Shown here: positions 51,810 to 61,217 of the stretch, piece after piece
How positions within the stretch are numbered: position 1 is the first letter of the stretch
Layout of the letters: each line of letters starts with the position of its first letter
Assembly: GCF_001641085.1 (NCBI RefSeq)
Contig: NZ_LXIE01000012.1
Span: forward strand, 124,001-188,000
Length of the DNA stretch: 64,000 nucleotides
Direction: 5' to 3'
DNA from: Aequorivita soesokkakensis
Lineage (GTDB): Bacteria > Bacteroidota > Bacteroidia > Flavobacteriales > Flavobacteriaceae
Position numbers and translations under genes: made by a program
Notes under the pieces: model-generated
Database searches by the model: none
Seen by the model: only the letters and a program-made list of their open reading frames with translations
What the model was told of the DNA's origin: nothing

Positions 51810-52016
51810 ATGAAAATTTTAAAAATTGTATTGTTAATTGTGGGTGTCGTTCTGATTATTTTCGGACTTTACAACGCTTTTGTTCCGCAACAAGTTTTAG
51901 ATATAGGTCCTTTGGAAGTCAATGCTAAAGAGGGTTTAAGCAATCAAACTTTGGGAATGATTGGTATTGGGGTTTTGGCACTTATTGCTGGTGCGTTGCT
52001 TAAAAATCGCAGCTAA
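51810..52016 (+). CDS. Small two-helix membrane protein
   Basis: 68 residues with two hydrophobic helices, ILKIVLLIVGVVLIIFGLYN and MIGIGVLALIAGALLK, joined by about 30 residues with DIGPLEVNAKEGLSNQTLG. Looks like a small inner-membrane protein of flavobacteria; no role known. Ends 3 bases before the convergent MarC gene. Confidence 0.6.
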   Translation: MKILKIVLLIVGVVLIIFGLYNAFVPQQVLDIGPLEVNAKEGLSNQTLGMIGIGVLALIAGALLKNRS

Positions 52017-52019
52017 TTT

Positions 52020-52652
52020 TTAAATATTTATTGTTTTAAGAATTGAAATTACAGCGGCGCTAATATATTCCACGCCTATTGAAATTACGATAAAACCAAC
52101 AATTCGTGAAATAGCGTTGATGCCGGAAGCGCCCAGAAACTTGCTGATGTAATGCGAACTTCTTAAAATAATAAACGTTGCCAAACCAACTGCCAAAACC
52201 GCTAAAATAACCCAAACTATTTCTGTGGTATTTTGATATTTCTGATTGAAAGTTATCAATAATGAAATGGATCCAGGTCCCGCGAGCATTGGAATTGCAA
52301 GGGGTGTAAGTGAAAATTTTTCACGCTTGTCCAAGTCTTTTTGAACGCGTTTGTTCTTCATTCCTTTGTGTTTCGAAAAAGTTCCCGTCAACAGCGCAAA
52401 ACCGGAAGTAACGATTATCATTCCGCCCGCGATTCGCAACGCATTCAAACTTATTCCGAAAAAAGCCAATAAATAGGTTCCTGCGAAAAAAGAAATAATC
52501 AAAATAACAATCACATTTATGGTGGTTAAAAGTGAAGTTTTGTTTCGTTCTTGAATGCTCTCGTCACTTGTCAATCCTACAAAAACGGGTACAGTTCCCA
52601 AAGGGTTTATTACCGAAAAAAGTGCTGCAAAAACATATAAAAAAATGTCCAT
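52020..52652 (-). CDS. MarC family membrane protein (NAAT type)
   Basis: 210 residues from ATG 52652; a longer frame to 52700 is not needed. Six helices; start MDIFLYVFAALFSVINPLGTVPVFVGL and a middle PLAIPMLAGPGSISLLITF, both diagnostic. MarC proteins are not multidrug pumps despite the name; substrate unknown. Confidence 0.88.
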   Translation of the reverse strand: MDIFLYVFAALFSVINPLGTVPVFVGLTSDESIQERNKTSLLTTINVIVILIISFFAGTYLLAFFGISLNALRIAGGMIIVTSGFALLTGTFSKHKGMKNKRVQKDLDKREKFSLTPLAIPMLAGPGSISLLITFNQKYQNTTEIVWVILAVLAVGLATFIILRSSHYISKFLGASGINAISRIVGFIVISIGVEYISAAVISILKTINI

Positions 52653-52736
52653 AGTTTTTTCGGCAAAGGACGTTCGGTTTTGGGTTTTGTAGTTTACCAA
52701 AACTTTAAATGAAGGTTATTAGAAGGCTTCGGGAAA

Positions 52737-52770
52737 ATTCTGAATTCTGAATTCAGAATTCTGAATTCAA
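52737..52770. repeat. Tandem heptamer array, unit ATTCTGA, about 4-5 copies, over the argS promoter region
   Basis: ATTCTGA, ATTCTGA, ATTCAGA, ATTCTGA, ATTCAAA. It ends 7 bases before the TATCTTTG box of argS and so fills the spacer and the expected -33 position. GAATTC palindromes arise from the unit. Confidence 0.8.
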
Positions 52771-52776
52771 AAAAAG

Positions 52777-52784
52777 TATCTTTG
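52777..52784 (+). promoter_or_regulatory. Promoter -7 box of argS
   Basis: TATCTTTG, exact TAnnTTTG, 18 bases before the ATG. The -33 region is taken by the heptamer array. Confidence 0.65.
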
Positions 52785-52801
52785 CACTTTAAAATGTTAC
52801 T

Positions 52802-54715
52802 ATGACGCTACAGCAAACATTGGAAACCCAAATTAAGACCGCAGTTGAAAAATTGTACGGTGCAAAACTTGAATCGGTAGAATTACAGCCCACTCGCAAG
52901 GATTTTGAGGGCGATATTACCGCAGTTGTTTTCCCAATGTTGCGCGTGGTTAAAGGAAATCCGGCACAGATTGGGGAGGCTATTGGCAATTATTTGGTTG
53001 AACATGTTTCTGAAATTGAAAAATTCAACGTTGTTCAAGGGTTTCTGAATATTGTTTTGAGCGATTCCTATTATTTGAACTTTTTCAATTCCGTGGGAGA
53101 TTTTTCTTCCTTCGGAAAAGTTCCGCAAGGAAATGAGGCGGTAATGGTTGAATATTCCTCGCCAAACACAAACAAACCTTTGCACTTGGGGCACGTTCGA
53201 AATGTTTTGCTCGGCTATTCCGTTGCCGAAATTGAAAAAGCTGCCGGAAAAAAAGTCTATAAAACCCAAATTATCAACGATCGCGGAATCCATATTTGTA
53301 AAAGTATGCTGGCCTGGGAAAGGTTTGGAAATGGTGAAACGCCCGATTCAGCAGGATTAAAAGGAGATCACTTGGTGGGGAAATATTACGTAAAATTTGA
53401 TAGTGAACTCAAAAAGCAAGTTGAACCAATTTACAAATCTTATTTAGCTGGAAATTATCCTGATAATTTTGTCAACAAAATAACATTTGAAGGTATGAGT
53501 CAATATATTGAATCTGCCAAAAATGATAAGTCTGAAGAAGCACAAAAAAATTTAAAAGTTTTTAAAGAGCAAATCTATGGATATGCATTGTATAGTACCG
53601 AAATAATGCAATCAGCCCAGGAAATGCTCCGAAAGTGGGAAGCGGGCGATGCAGAGACCGTAGCACTTTGGAACAAAATGAACGGCTGGGTCTATAAAGG
53701 TTTTGAGGAAACCTACAAGTCCATTGGCGTAGATTTCGATTTTTATTATTACGAAAGTGATACCTATTTGCTCGGAAAAGATATTATTGAGGAAGGCATA
53801 AAAAAAGATGTTTTCTTTATGAAAGACGACGGCTCCGTTTGGTGCGATTTAACCGAAGATGGGCTTGATGAAAAACTAGTTCTGCGAAGCGACGGCACAG
53901 CGGTTTATATGACGCAGGACATCGGTACTGCCGTGCAACGCGTTAAAGATCACCCAGACGTTGGCGGAATGATTTATACAGTGGGCAACGAACAGGATTA
54001 TCACTTTAAAGTTTTGTTTTTAATTCTTAAAAAACTGGGCTATAGTTGGGCTAAAAATCTTTTTCATTTAAGTTATGGAATGGTGGATCTTCCTTCGGGA
54101 AAAATGAAAAGCCGCGAAGGAACCGTGGTTGACGCCGATGATTTGATTGCTCAAATGACCGATACTGCCCGAATCATTTCAGAAGAACTTGGAAAGATCG
54201 ACGATTTTTCAAAAGAAGAAAAAGAAACACTTTATAGAATGATCGGTTTGGGGGCTTTAAAATATTATATATTGAAAGTTGACCCTAAAAAACGGATTCT
54301 TTTCAATCCCGAGGAAAGTGTGGATTTTCAAGGGAATACGGGCCCGTTTATACAATATACCTACGCACGGATTCAGTCTATTCTACGAAAAGCTGGAGAG
54401 GTATCTCCCGAAGCCTCGGGAGCACTCGACCTAACAGCTGTTGAAATGCATCCGAAGGAAAAAGAACTTATAAAAATTATCCAGCAATTTCCTGAAACCA
54501 TTCAATTGGCAGCTGAGAATTACAGCCCGGCTTTGATTGCTAACTATACTTATGATTTGGTAAAGGAATTCAACAGTTTTTATCAAAATGTGCCAATTCT
54601 GGCAACAGATAACGAAACTGAAAAAGCATTCCGTGTGAAAATTTCAAAAGCAGTGGGCGAAATTATAAAGAGTGCATTTGCTTTGTTGGGAATTGAAGTT
54701 CCGGAAAGGATGTAG
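52802..54715 (+). CDS. argS: Arginyl-tRNA synthetase
   Basis: 637-residue class I synthetase. HIGH motif HLGH in SSPNTNKPLHLGHVRNVLLG; KMSK-like motif GKMKSREGTVVDADDL; N-terminal Add-1 domain about 1-110 and C-terminal anticodon-binding DALR domain. Slightly longer than many ArgRS; the extra length lies between the Rossmann halves. Cytoplasmic, essential. Ends 3 bases from the convergent TonB-receptor gene. Confidence 0.96.
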   Translation: MTLQQTLETQIKTAVEKLYGAKLESVELQPTRKDFEGDITAVVFPMLRVVKGNPAQIGEAIGNYLVEHVSEIEKFNVVQGFLNIVLSDSYYLNFFNSVGDFSSFGKVPQGNEAVMVEYSSPNTNKPLHLGHVRNVLLGYSVAEIEKAAGKKVYKTQIINDRGIHICKSMLAWERFGNGETPDSAGLKGDHLVGKYYVKFDSELKKQVEPIYKSYLAGNYPDNFVNKITFEGMSQYIESAKNDKSEEAQKNLKVFKEQIYGYALYSTEIMQSAQEMLRKWEAGDAETVALWNKMNGWVYKGFEETYKSIGVDFDFYYYESDTYLLGKDIIEEGIKKDVFFMKDDGSVWCDLTEDGLDEKLVLRSDGTAVYMTQDIGTAVQRVKDHPDVGGMIYTVGNEQDYHFKVLFLILKKLGYSWAKNLFHLSYGMVDLPSGKMKSREGTVVDADDLIAQMTDTARIISEELGKIDDFSKEEKETLYRMIGLGALKYYILKVDPKKRILFNPEESVDFQGNTGPFIQYTYARIQSILRKAGEVSPEASGALDLTAVEMHPKEKELIKIIQQFPETIQLAAENYSPALIANYTYDLVKEFNSFYQNVPILATDNETEKAFRVKISKAVGEIIKSAFALLGIEVPERM

Positions 54716-54718
54716 CTT

Positions 54719-57280
54719 TTAAAACAAAACCTGAAACGAAAAGTTTGGCGTAATTCCCAAAGAAATTTCCTCAATTTGGTTTACGGTTATTTCATTGTTT
54801 TCATCCCGTGCCAAAGCATAGCGGATGTTAATAGTATTTTCCGTATTCAACAGGTTTAAAAGCGCAATATTTATTTTTGCATCAATGGAAGGGGAGAGCT
54901 TCCAAAGATATTCCGCAGAAAGATCTGCACGGAAATAATCCGGCAAACGCTCGTTGTTTGGAGCGTCAAATTGAATGGTCGTTATTCCGCCCTCAGTGGT
55001 TGTCTCAAAATTTTCCAAAGGAATTGTATAGGGTTTTCCGCTGTGCCAATTAAGTCCCAAAGCGATTTTCAAGGCATTTAAAGAATAGGTTCCTGCAAGC
55101 GTTGCGGAATGCTGAACATCCAAATTATTTGCAAACGTTGATGGTTCGAGATTTTCAAATTCATAATTATTTTTGCTGTACATATAGCTAAGCCACGTAC
55201 TGAACGATTTCGTTTTTTTGTTCACCACAAATTCGGCGCCTTTTACCGTATAATTTCCAATCGCTTTTGAAAACTGGAACTGGTTTTGAAGCCCTTGGTT
55301 TGCACTGTTTATATTTTCCACTATTTTGTAAAAACCTTCCAAATTCATAAAAAGCCCTTTTTTGCTATAGACCAAACCTGCGGAAGCCTGCTTGCTTTTT
55401 ATGATTGGCGTGTTTTCGCCATCTGCCAAAATCCATCTTCTTTTTTCGATGCCGAGAAAATCACTTTCAAAATCAATTCGTTGCGTAGTGCTTTGGCTTT
55501 TGAATTCCCCCAAAACCTCAACGGCAAAGCCATTTCCAAATTTTTGGTGCAAACTTAGACGTGGTTCAATTAAAATTTCCCCAAACTTTGAAAAATAATT
55601 TCCACGAACGCCTCCAAAAACAAAGGTATTTTGATTGTTTGAAACAAAATTCAATCCCGCAAAAAGCGCGTGTGTTCGCAAAACATTCTTTTCATAATCG
55701 CGGAATCGCGGCAGATTTACATCCTGTGTATTTGCTATTCCAATTTCTGAAAAATGATAGCCAGCTTGAAGCTTTAAAGTTTCCGAGAGCCCAATATTGG
55801 CGTCAAGTTTAGCACCCGTTTCCAAAACTTCGTTTTTTTGAATTTGCTCTTGGGTAGTGAAGATGTCTTTATTTATGGCATCCAGCAAGTAATAAGTGCC
55901 GTAAAACAAAGCAGTTGTCTCAATATTGTCGTTCCAAAAACGATTCCACGAAACGCCGCCCAATAAGCTGCGTTGGTCCAGCTCGCTGGTTTTTGATTGT
56001 GAATTGGTTTCCAAGGTTTCTGTGAAATCCAGCGAATTGTCAATCGTTAAAAAGTTGACGCGCACTTTATCTTTTTCCGAAATATCCCACAATAATTTGG
56101 TGCTGAAATCGTAAAAACTGAAATTTTCATCAGCAGTAATTGCGACATTATTTTCAGTGTTTTCAATGTTCGAAATTTCACTGTCCTGAAAAATACGTTT
56201 GGTGTAATTTTTATAAATAGGCGATTCCCAAAGATGGTTGATGGATTTTCTTGCGGCAACTTGAATGCCGAGTTTTTCTGAAACGGGAATGTCCAAAAAC
56301 CCGCTGCCATTCACCAAATTGAAACCAATTCCCGCTTCGGTTTCTGACGAAATCTTGTTTTTTGAACGCATATCGATAACCCCCGAAACGCCTTCGCCAT
56401 AACGAATGTTTGTCCCGTTTTTATAAATAATTACGTTTTTGGTAATGTCAGGGTTCACAGCCGAAATGAGACCGAAAAAATGCCCGCTTTGATACATTTT
56501 TATATCGTCCCAAAGCAGCAGGTTTTCATCGTGCGTTCCCCCGCGAATGTTGATGTTTGAAATGGTTTCGTCCACACTTTCCACTCCGGGCAACGCCTGA
56601 GTAATCTGCAAAACATCCCCTTCAACCTGTCCGGGCAACAGTCCGAAATTTTCAGTTGAAATAGTAATTGATCCATCCAGATTTTTATCAATTCCCTTTG
56701 TGAAAATATTTTGGACGATAACTGTTTCCAATTCAGAAACAGACGGTACTAAAAGCAAGGCAGAACAGTCATTTGAAAGGTTTGAAGTGTTTACTTTAAT
56801 TGATTTATAGCCCACAAACGAAACCGTAAAACTTACTTTTTTGTGATGGGCTGGGATATAAAAAAAGCCTTCCGCGTTTGAAATGGTGTTGAACGAATTG
56901 TTTTCAGATACAATCGTTGCGCCTTCCAACGGTAACTGGGTTTCAAAATCGATTATACGCCCGCAAAGGCTACCATCGTTTTCTTTGGAAGTAATGGTTA
57001 TGTAGCGTTCGTTGATGCGGTGGTAAAGTAAAGGTGTGTTTTCACGAAGATACGAAAGCACATTTTCTATTGAAGTGTTTTCATTTGAAAGTGGTTTCAG
57101 TTTAATTCCATCAACTTCCTCACGGACATAGGAAAACCTAACATTGAATTCCTTTTCCAAAAATTTCAAATAGGTCAAGAGTGTAGTATTATCAGTTTCC
57201 TGTGCAATGGATTTGGATCCAAAAGCACAGAAAACTAAAAGGAAAACCAAGATTTTGTAGCTACTCGCTATTTTTGGCAT
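54719..57280 (-). CDS. TonB-dependent receptor/transducer with STN domain
   Basis: 853 residues. Signal peptide to about residue 25, then an STN signalling domain (KFLEKEFNVRFSYV...YITITSKE, about 30-110), a CarboxypepD_reg-like domain (CGRIIDFETQLPLEGATIV), a plug (about 200-320, GTHDENLLLWDDIKMYQSG), and a beta-barrel ending FSFQVLF. The STN domain is the contact for FecR, so this is a transducer that signals ligand uptake to the sigma factor. Ligand unknown; no iron box or SusD partner is present. Start overlaps the fecR end by 20 bases. Confidence 0.88.
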   Translation of the reverse strand: MPKIASSYKILVFLLVFCAFGSKSIAQETDNTTLLTYLKFLEKEFNVRFSYVREEVDGIKLKPLSNENTSIENVLSYLRENTPLLYHRINERYITITSKENDGSLCGRIIDFETQLPLEGATIVSENNSFNTISNAEGFFYIPAHHKKVSFTVSFVGYKSIKVNTSNLSNDCSALLLVPSVSELETVIVQNIFTKGIDKNLDGSITISTENFGLLPGQVEGDVLQITQALPGVESVDETISNINIRGGTHDENLLLWDDIKMYQSGHFFGLISAVNPDITKNVIIYKNGTNIRYGEGVSGVIDMRSKNKISSETEAGIGFNLVNGSGFLDIPVSEKLGIQVAARKSINHLWESPIYKNYTKRIFQDSEISNIENTENNVAITADENFSFYDFSTKLLWDISEKDKVRVNFLTIDNSLDFTETLETNSQSKTSELDQRSLLGGVSWNRFWNDNIETTALFYGTYYLLDAINKDIFTTQEQIQKNEVLETGAKLDANIGLSETLKLQAGYHFSEIGIANTQDVNLPRFRDYEKNVLRTHALFAGLNFVSNNQNTFVFGGVRGNYFSKFGEILIEPRLSLHQKFGNGFAVEVLGEFKSQSTTQRIDFESDFLGIEKRRWILADGENTPIIKSKQASAGLVYSKKGLFMNLEGFYKIVENINSANQGLQNQFQFSKAIGNYTVKGAEFVVNKKTKSFSTWLSYMYSKNNYEFENLEPSTFANNLDVQHSATLAGTYSLNALKIALGLNWHSGKPYTIPLENFETTTEGGITTIQFDAPNNERLPDYFRADLSAEYLWKLSPSIDAKINIALLNLLNTENTINIRYALARDENNEITVNQIEEISLGITPNFSFQVLF

Positions 57281-58172
57281 TTATAATTACAGTTCCGTTT
57301 TCGTTTGTGATATAATTCAAATGTAAGGGTTCACAGATAGCTTTTAATGCCAGCTCCAGATTTTCATGGGTAAAAGTGCCCGAAAATCTATGTTCAGAAA
57401 CTACTTTTTCCGAAGTTATCTTAATTGGATATTGTCTTTCTAATTCTTTAAGTACTAAGGAAAGAGGCGCATTTTCAAAATTACTTTCGTGGGCAAGCCA
57501 TACTGGGGAAGGGGTATCGGCAGTTTCATTTATCACTAATTTCCCGTTTTCAATCTGAACTTTACTTCCCGCGGGTACTTTTAAAAGTGTATCATTGAAA
57601 GCAACACTTACCAAACCTTCGTAGCAAGCAACCGTAAAAAGCCCATCCCGCGCAAACACATTAAACTGCGTTCCCAAAACACTTACAGTACCTTCAACGG
57701 TTTTTACGCTGAATTTATTTCCTTTTGTTACTTTGAAATAAGCCTCGCCGTCCAAAGAAAGCTCACGGGAATTGGTCCAGTTCTTTTTGTTATAGGTAAT
57801 TTTTGAACCTGCGTTCAGCACAACTTCAGAATTATCGGGCAATGAAAAAGTTTCGGTCTGCGCAATTTCAGTTTTTACTGAAGTGTCCAAAGTGGTTGTG
57901 TAATAATAACCAACCAACAAAACCGCAAACACGGCGGCCACTTTCCAGACAATTGAAAAAATATTTGGTTTGTGCAATTGATGCACTGGTTTTATTTTAT
58001 TTGAAATGGCTTTAAAGTTTGATTCGCTGTCCATTTCTGGCATTTCAAAACCAGCACTTGCTGCGGCAATTTGGATATACGAAGCATATTCCGGATCAGT
58101 CTTTAACTGTTCCAGTTCTTCGGGAGTAGCTTCATTGTTGAGCCATTTGTGCAATAAGTAGTCTTTCTCCAT
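57261..58172 (-). CDS. FecR-type anti-sigma factor
   Basis: 303 residues from ATG 58172. I prefer this to ATG 58187 because the promoter -10 element (58197-58190) would put transcription start only a few bases before it. A cytoplasmic N-terminal part (about 1-80), one membrane helix (IVWKVAAVFAVLLVGYYYTT), FecR domain (FSLPDNSEVVLNAGSKITY...GEAYFKVTKGNKFSVKTVEG) and a C-terminal STN-like DUF4974 domain. It holds the ECF sigma until the transducer signals. Confidence 0.9.
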   Translation of the reverse strand: MEKDYLLHKWLNNEATPEELEQLKTDPEYASYIQIAAASAGFEMPEMDSESNFKAISNKIKPVHQLHKPNIFSIVWKVAAVFAVLLVGYYYTTTLDTSVKTEIAQTETFSLPDNSEVVLNAGSKITYNKKNWTNSRELSLDGEAYFKVTKGNKFSVKTVEGTVSVLGTQFNVFARDGLFTVACYEGLVSVAFNDTLLKVPAGSKVQIENGKLVINETADTPSPVWLAHESNFENAPLSLVLKELERQYPIKITSEKVVSEHRFSGTFTHENLELALKAICEPLHLNYITNENGTVIINAKNSE

Positions 58173-58189
58173 TTTCTTTGTATTCATAG

Positions 58190-58220
58190 GTTAAACAGCT
58201 AAGTTGCGTGTTACCCTACC
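58190..58220 (-). promoter_or_regulatory. ECF-sigma-type promoter before fecR-tonB operon
   Basis: GGTAGGGTAA (58220-58211), 13 bases, TGTTTAAC (58197-58190) on the minus strand. Same -35 element and same spacing as the sites at 58788 and 61218. It differs from the vegetative TTTG/TAnnTTTG pair. Confidence 0.7.
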
Positions 58221-58228
58221 TTAAAAAT

Positions 58229-58738
58229 TTAAATATTTCCAATTTCCTTCCGAAGTGTTGCCAGCGCTTGGCTCATTCGTTTTTCCACTGCTTTCACTGA
58301 AATGTTCAGCATTTCGGCAATTTCAGCATATTTTTTTCCTTCTATTCTGTTTAAAAGAAATGCGGTGCGTTGTGCTTCAGTAAGATTTTCAAGTGAGGAT
58401 TTAAGTTTTTCGTGAAATTCCGATTCCTCCATCAAAAACTCTGGGGAATGGAAATTTGTTTTTTCAGGTTGACTTTTCGCGTGCTTTAAAATTACTTTTT
58501 TGTGCGCTACTTCGTTTAAAAAAGCATTATTGCAAACAGTATATAAAAACGATTTTGCTTTTTCCTGCGTAACCTTTGCACAATTCTGCCATAATTTTAT
58601 AAAAGCTTCCTGCACCAAATCATCCGCTTGCGCCGTATCGCCACACTTAAAATAGATAAACCGCCAAACAGGTTTTCCGTGGGCTTCATACAAGCGATTA
58701 AATATATTTTCGTTACAAACGTTTTCGGGTTCTTTCAT
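58229..58738 (-). CDS. ECF-type RNA polymerase sigma factor (FecI-like)
   Basis: 169 residues from ATG 58738 (a TTG 21 bases upstream is less likely). Region 2 (FNRLYEAHGKPVWRFIYFKCGDTAQADDLVQEAFIKLWQN), region 4 (LTEAQRTAFLLNRIEGKKYAEIAEMLNISVKAVEKRMSQAL). First of the sigma-fecR-tonB set, with fecR start 56 bases past its stop; the fecR promoter lies in that gap. Divergent to lipoprotein 1. Confidence 0.92.
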   Translation of the reverse strand: MKEPENVCNENIFNRLYEAHGKPVWRFIYFKCGDTAQADDLVQEAFIKLWQNCAKVTQEKAKSFLYTVCNNAFLNEVAHKKVILKHAKSQPEKTNFHSPEFLMEESEFHEKLKSSLENLTEAQRTAFLLNRIEGKKYAEIAEMLNISVKAVEKRMSQALATLRKEIGNI

Positions 58739-58787
58739 AAACGGGTTGATGGATTTCAAATATATTTAAAAGTTTTTCAAGTTGGTG

Positions 58788-58818
58788 GGTAGGGTTTATT
58801 TTAATTTATTTGTTCTAA
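58788..58818 (+). promoter_or_regulatory. ECF-sigma-type promoter before lipoprotein 1
   Basis: GGTAGGGTTT (58788-58797), 13 bases, TGTTCTAA (58811-58818), 24 bases before the GTG start. Nearly identical in both elements and identical in spacing to the site at 61218. Confidence 0.75.
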
Positions 58819-58842
58819 CATAAACCAACAAATTTTTTTAGG

Positions 58843-60606
58843 GTGAAAAAAATACAACTCTTACTATATTTTGCATTACTTTCTTTATGTATTGCGCTTT
58901 TCTCTTGCCAAAAAGAGGAAAAAGAATTTATAGATGAAACTCCCGAGGATACCATAACGGCAAATTCGCCCTTAACGGGCTTGCTGTTGCGAACCTCCCA
59001 AAATCCTGGTACTTATGATGATTTAATTGATGGAAATGGATGCGCTTCCGTATTGCTTCCCGTAACCGTAATTGCCAACGGGCAGCAAGTAACGATAAAC
59101 ACTCCCGAAGATATTTTGTTAATCGAACAGATTTTCAATCAGTTTCCCAACGACACTGATACCTTGGAAATTAGTTTCCCCATCACGCTTGAATTGTTTG
59201 ATTTCACCCAAGTAACCGTAAACAACCAAGCCGAATTGGACGCTCTGGCGGCAACCTGCAACTCAAACAACACTGAAATTGGCTGTTTGGATTTTGTGTA
59301 TCCAATCACATTTTTCACTTATAATGCAGATCAGCAGCAAACGGGTTCTGTGATTGTGAATAGTGATTTGGAACTTTTCAGTTTTCTGCAAGGTTTGGGC
59401 CCGAATGATTTTATCAGTTTGGATTTTTCTATTTCTGTAATACTTGCTGACGGTTCAACTTCCGAAGTGAACAGTAACCAACAATTACAAGCCTTGATTT
59501 TGGACTGCGTGGCAAATACCAATACTGACCCGATAGACATTTCACAATTTGAGGAAGATTTGACAACTGGGGTTTGGTATGTTGAATACTTTTTTGATGA
59601 CTATGACGAGACTGATAATTATGCCGGTTATGAGTTTAGTTTCGCTTTGGATGGAACTGCACAAGCCGTAAAATCTGGAAATACCATAGCTGGAACTTGG
59701 GCGCTTGTTGACGATTTTAAATTCGATCTTTTCTTCGGAACCAATGCGCCTTTGGATGAATTGGACGAAGATTGGGAAATACTGGAAGCCACTTCTGAAA
59801 TTATTAAACTGAAACACATCAGCGGCAGCGATGGTAGTACAGATTATTTAACGTTCGGCCGTAATCCTAATACCGGCGGGAACAATACAGAATTAAATCT
59901 TTTCATAGAAAACCTGAGCACCGGAAGTTGGTTCGTAAACTTGCTGGAGGAAAATGGAAGTGATCACACTGCAAATTTTAATGAATATGAATTTACATTT
60001 TTAAGAAACGGGGATGCAATTGCCGTGAGCAGTGGCAATACAATTAATGGCTTTTGGACTGCTGAAATTGATAGCGGAAATTTGGATTTTATCTTAAATT
60101 TTGAAACTACAACAAATGGCGATTTCTCTGAATTGAACGATGATTGGGACGTTTTGGAAGCCACACAAACCATTATCCGTCTTTCTGATGTAAGTGGTGG
60201 CGGAGGCGGAACAGATCTTCTAACGTTTGGTCGCGAACCAAATGGAGGAGGCGGTGGTGGCCCAGATCCACAGGAGCTTCGTGATATTCTGCAATCGGGT
60301 ACTTGGTACATTGAAAAATATTTGGACGATGGAGGCGATGAAACATCTGATTATTCTGGATATGATTATACCTTCTTTGCCAATCAAGATGTTTTGGCTA
60401 CAAAAGGCTCTCAAAATGTTGATGGAATATGGATTATATCCGTGACCGGACAAGAATTAAACTTTGAATTTGATATGGACAGCCCCATAAATGGAACTGA
60501 CGATGATGAATACAAAGCGCTTCAATATTCGCCAACCTCAGTAACTTTTATTACCCGGAATAGTGATGGGGAAATTGAAGATACTTTGATCTTCAAAAAG
60601 AATTAG
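58843..60606 (+). CDS. Modular surface lipoprotein 1 (two A domains, three B domains)
   Basis: 587 residues, GTG start. Signal with lipobox LFSC (residue 22). An LLLRTSQN segment, then two ~75-residue cysteine-bounded domains (A1 about 67-139, A2 about 148-223: PITFFTYNADQQQTG, SISVILADGSTSEVNSNQQL), then three ~110-residue modules (B1 235-343, B2 352-465, B3 478-587) with the pattern W-F-DD-ET-GY-F-F-G-GTW and SGG-GGTD-LTF. B3 is diverged. Linkers are glycine-rich (NGGGGGGP). B-modules look like lipocalin-type small barrels; no function is known. Expressed likely from the ECF promoter. Confidence 0.78.
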   Translation: MKKIQLLLYFALLSLCIALFSCQKEEKEFIDETPEDTITANSPLTGLLLRTSQNPGTYDDLIDGNGCASVLLPVTVIANGQQVTINTPEDILLIEQIFNQFPNDTDTLEISFPITLELFDFTQVTVNNQAELDALAATCNSNNTEIGCLDFVYPITFFTYNADQQQTGSVIVNSDLELFSFLQGLGPNDFISLDFSISVILADGSTSEVNSNQQLQALILDCVANTNTDPIDISQFEEDLTTGVWYVEYFFDDYDETDNYAGYEFSFALDGTAQAVKSGNTIAGTWALVDDFKFDLFFGTNAPLDELDEDWEILEATSEIIKLKHISGSDGSTDYLTFGRNPNTGGNNTELNLFIENLSTGSWFVNLLEENGSDHTANFNEYEFTFLRNGDAIAVSSGNTINGFWTAEIDSGNLDFILNFETTTNGDFSELNDDWDVLEATQTIIRLSDVSGGGGGTDLLTFGREPNGGGGGGPDPQELRDILQSGTWYIEKYLDDGGDETSDYSGYDYTFFANQDVLATKGSQNVDGIWIISVTGQELNFEFDMDSPINGTDDDEYKALQYSPTSVTFITRNSDGEIEDTLIFKKN

Positions 60607-60613
60607 AAATTTC

Positions 60614-60641
60614 AATAAACAATAAACAATAAACAATAAAA
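60614..60641. repeat. Tandem heptamer array, unit AATAAAC, 3.5 copies
   Basis: Three exact AATAAAC units and AATAAAA. Lies 12 bases before the ATG of lipoprotein 2, between lipoproteins 1 and 2. Confidence 0.75.
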
Positions 60642-60652
60642 AAGTTTAAACT

Positions 60653-61120
60653 ATGAAAATCCTATTAAAAGCAACACTCGTTATTTTTATTTACACAGGT
60701 TTGGCAATGTCATGCGACAAAGATGATGATAACAGCCAACAGCAAAACACAACTATTCCACAAACTATAAATACTGCACAAAGTGGCAGTTGGAAAATCA
60801 CTTACTTTTTTGATTCAGATCATGAAGAAACGGGGCATTTTACAGGCTATGTGTTTACTTTCAATGAAAACGGTTCTTTGGTAGCTGTTAAGGGAAGCAC
60901 AACAGTAACCGGAACTTGGTCCGTAACAGATAGCAATTCAAGCGATGATGATGGAGGTTCAAATGATACGGATTTCAATATTTTCTTCGCTTCTCCCGCA
61001 GACTTTGAAGACCTTTCTGATGATTGGGATATTATTTCGGTGAGCAATTCAAAAATTGAACTGACCGATGTTAGTGGCGGAAATGGAGGTACAGACTTTT
61101 TAACATTTCAAAAAATTTAA
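60653..61120 (+). CDS. Modular surface lipoprotein 2 (single B domain)
   Basis: 155 residues: signal MKILLKATLVIFIYTGLAMSC with lipobox AMSC, a spacer, then one B module (about 41-155) with GSWKITYFFDSDHEETGHF, TGTWSVTDS, and DVSGGNGGTDFLTFQKI. The single-domain form is the minimal unit of the family. Probably co-transcribed with lipoprotein 1 (46-base gap) and followed by a terminator. Confidence 0.78.
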   Translation: MKILLKATLVIFIYTGLAMSCDKDDDNSQQQNTTIPQTINTAQSGSWKITYFFDSDHEETGHFTGYVFTFNENGSLVAVKGSTTVTGTWSVTDSNSSDDDGGSNDTDFNIFFASPADFEDLSDDWDIISVSNSKIELTDVSGGNGGTDFLTFQKI

Positions 61121-61147
61121 AAATTAATTTTTTCTTTCCCCAATTAG

Positions 61148-61172
61148 ACCATCCTTTTAGGATGGTTTTTTT
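61148..61172 (+). terminator. Rho-independent terminator after lipoprotein 2
   Basis: ACCATCC (61148-61154), loop TTTTA, GGATGGT (61160-61166), T7. Confidence 0.88.
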
Positions 61173-61217
61173 ATGCCTTTAATTATTAATTTTTTTCATT
61201 ATTAATTTAAGAAATAA

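Noticed and set aside
54719-58738. Iron-citrate (fec) uptake locus
   Set aside because: The sigma/FecR/TonB architecture is generic in Bacteroidetes; no iron box, siderophore or ABC genes are present.
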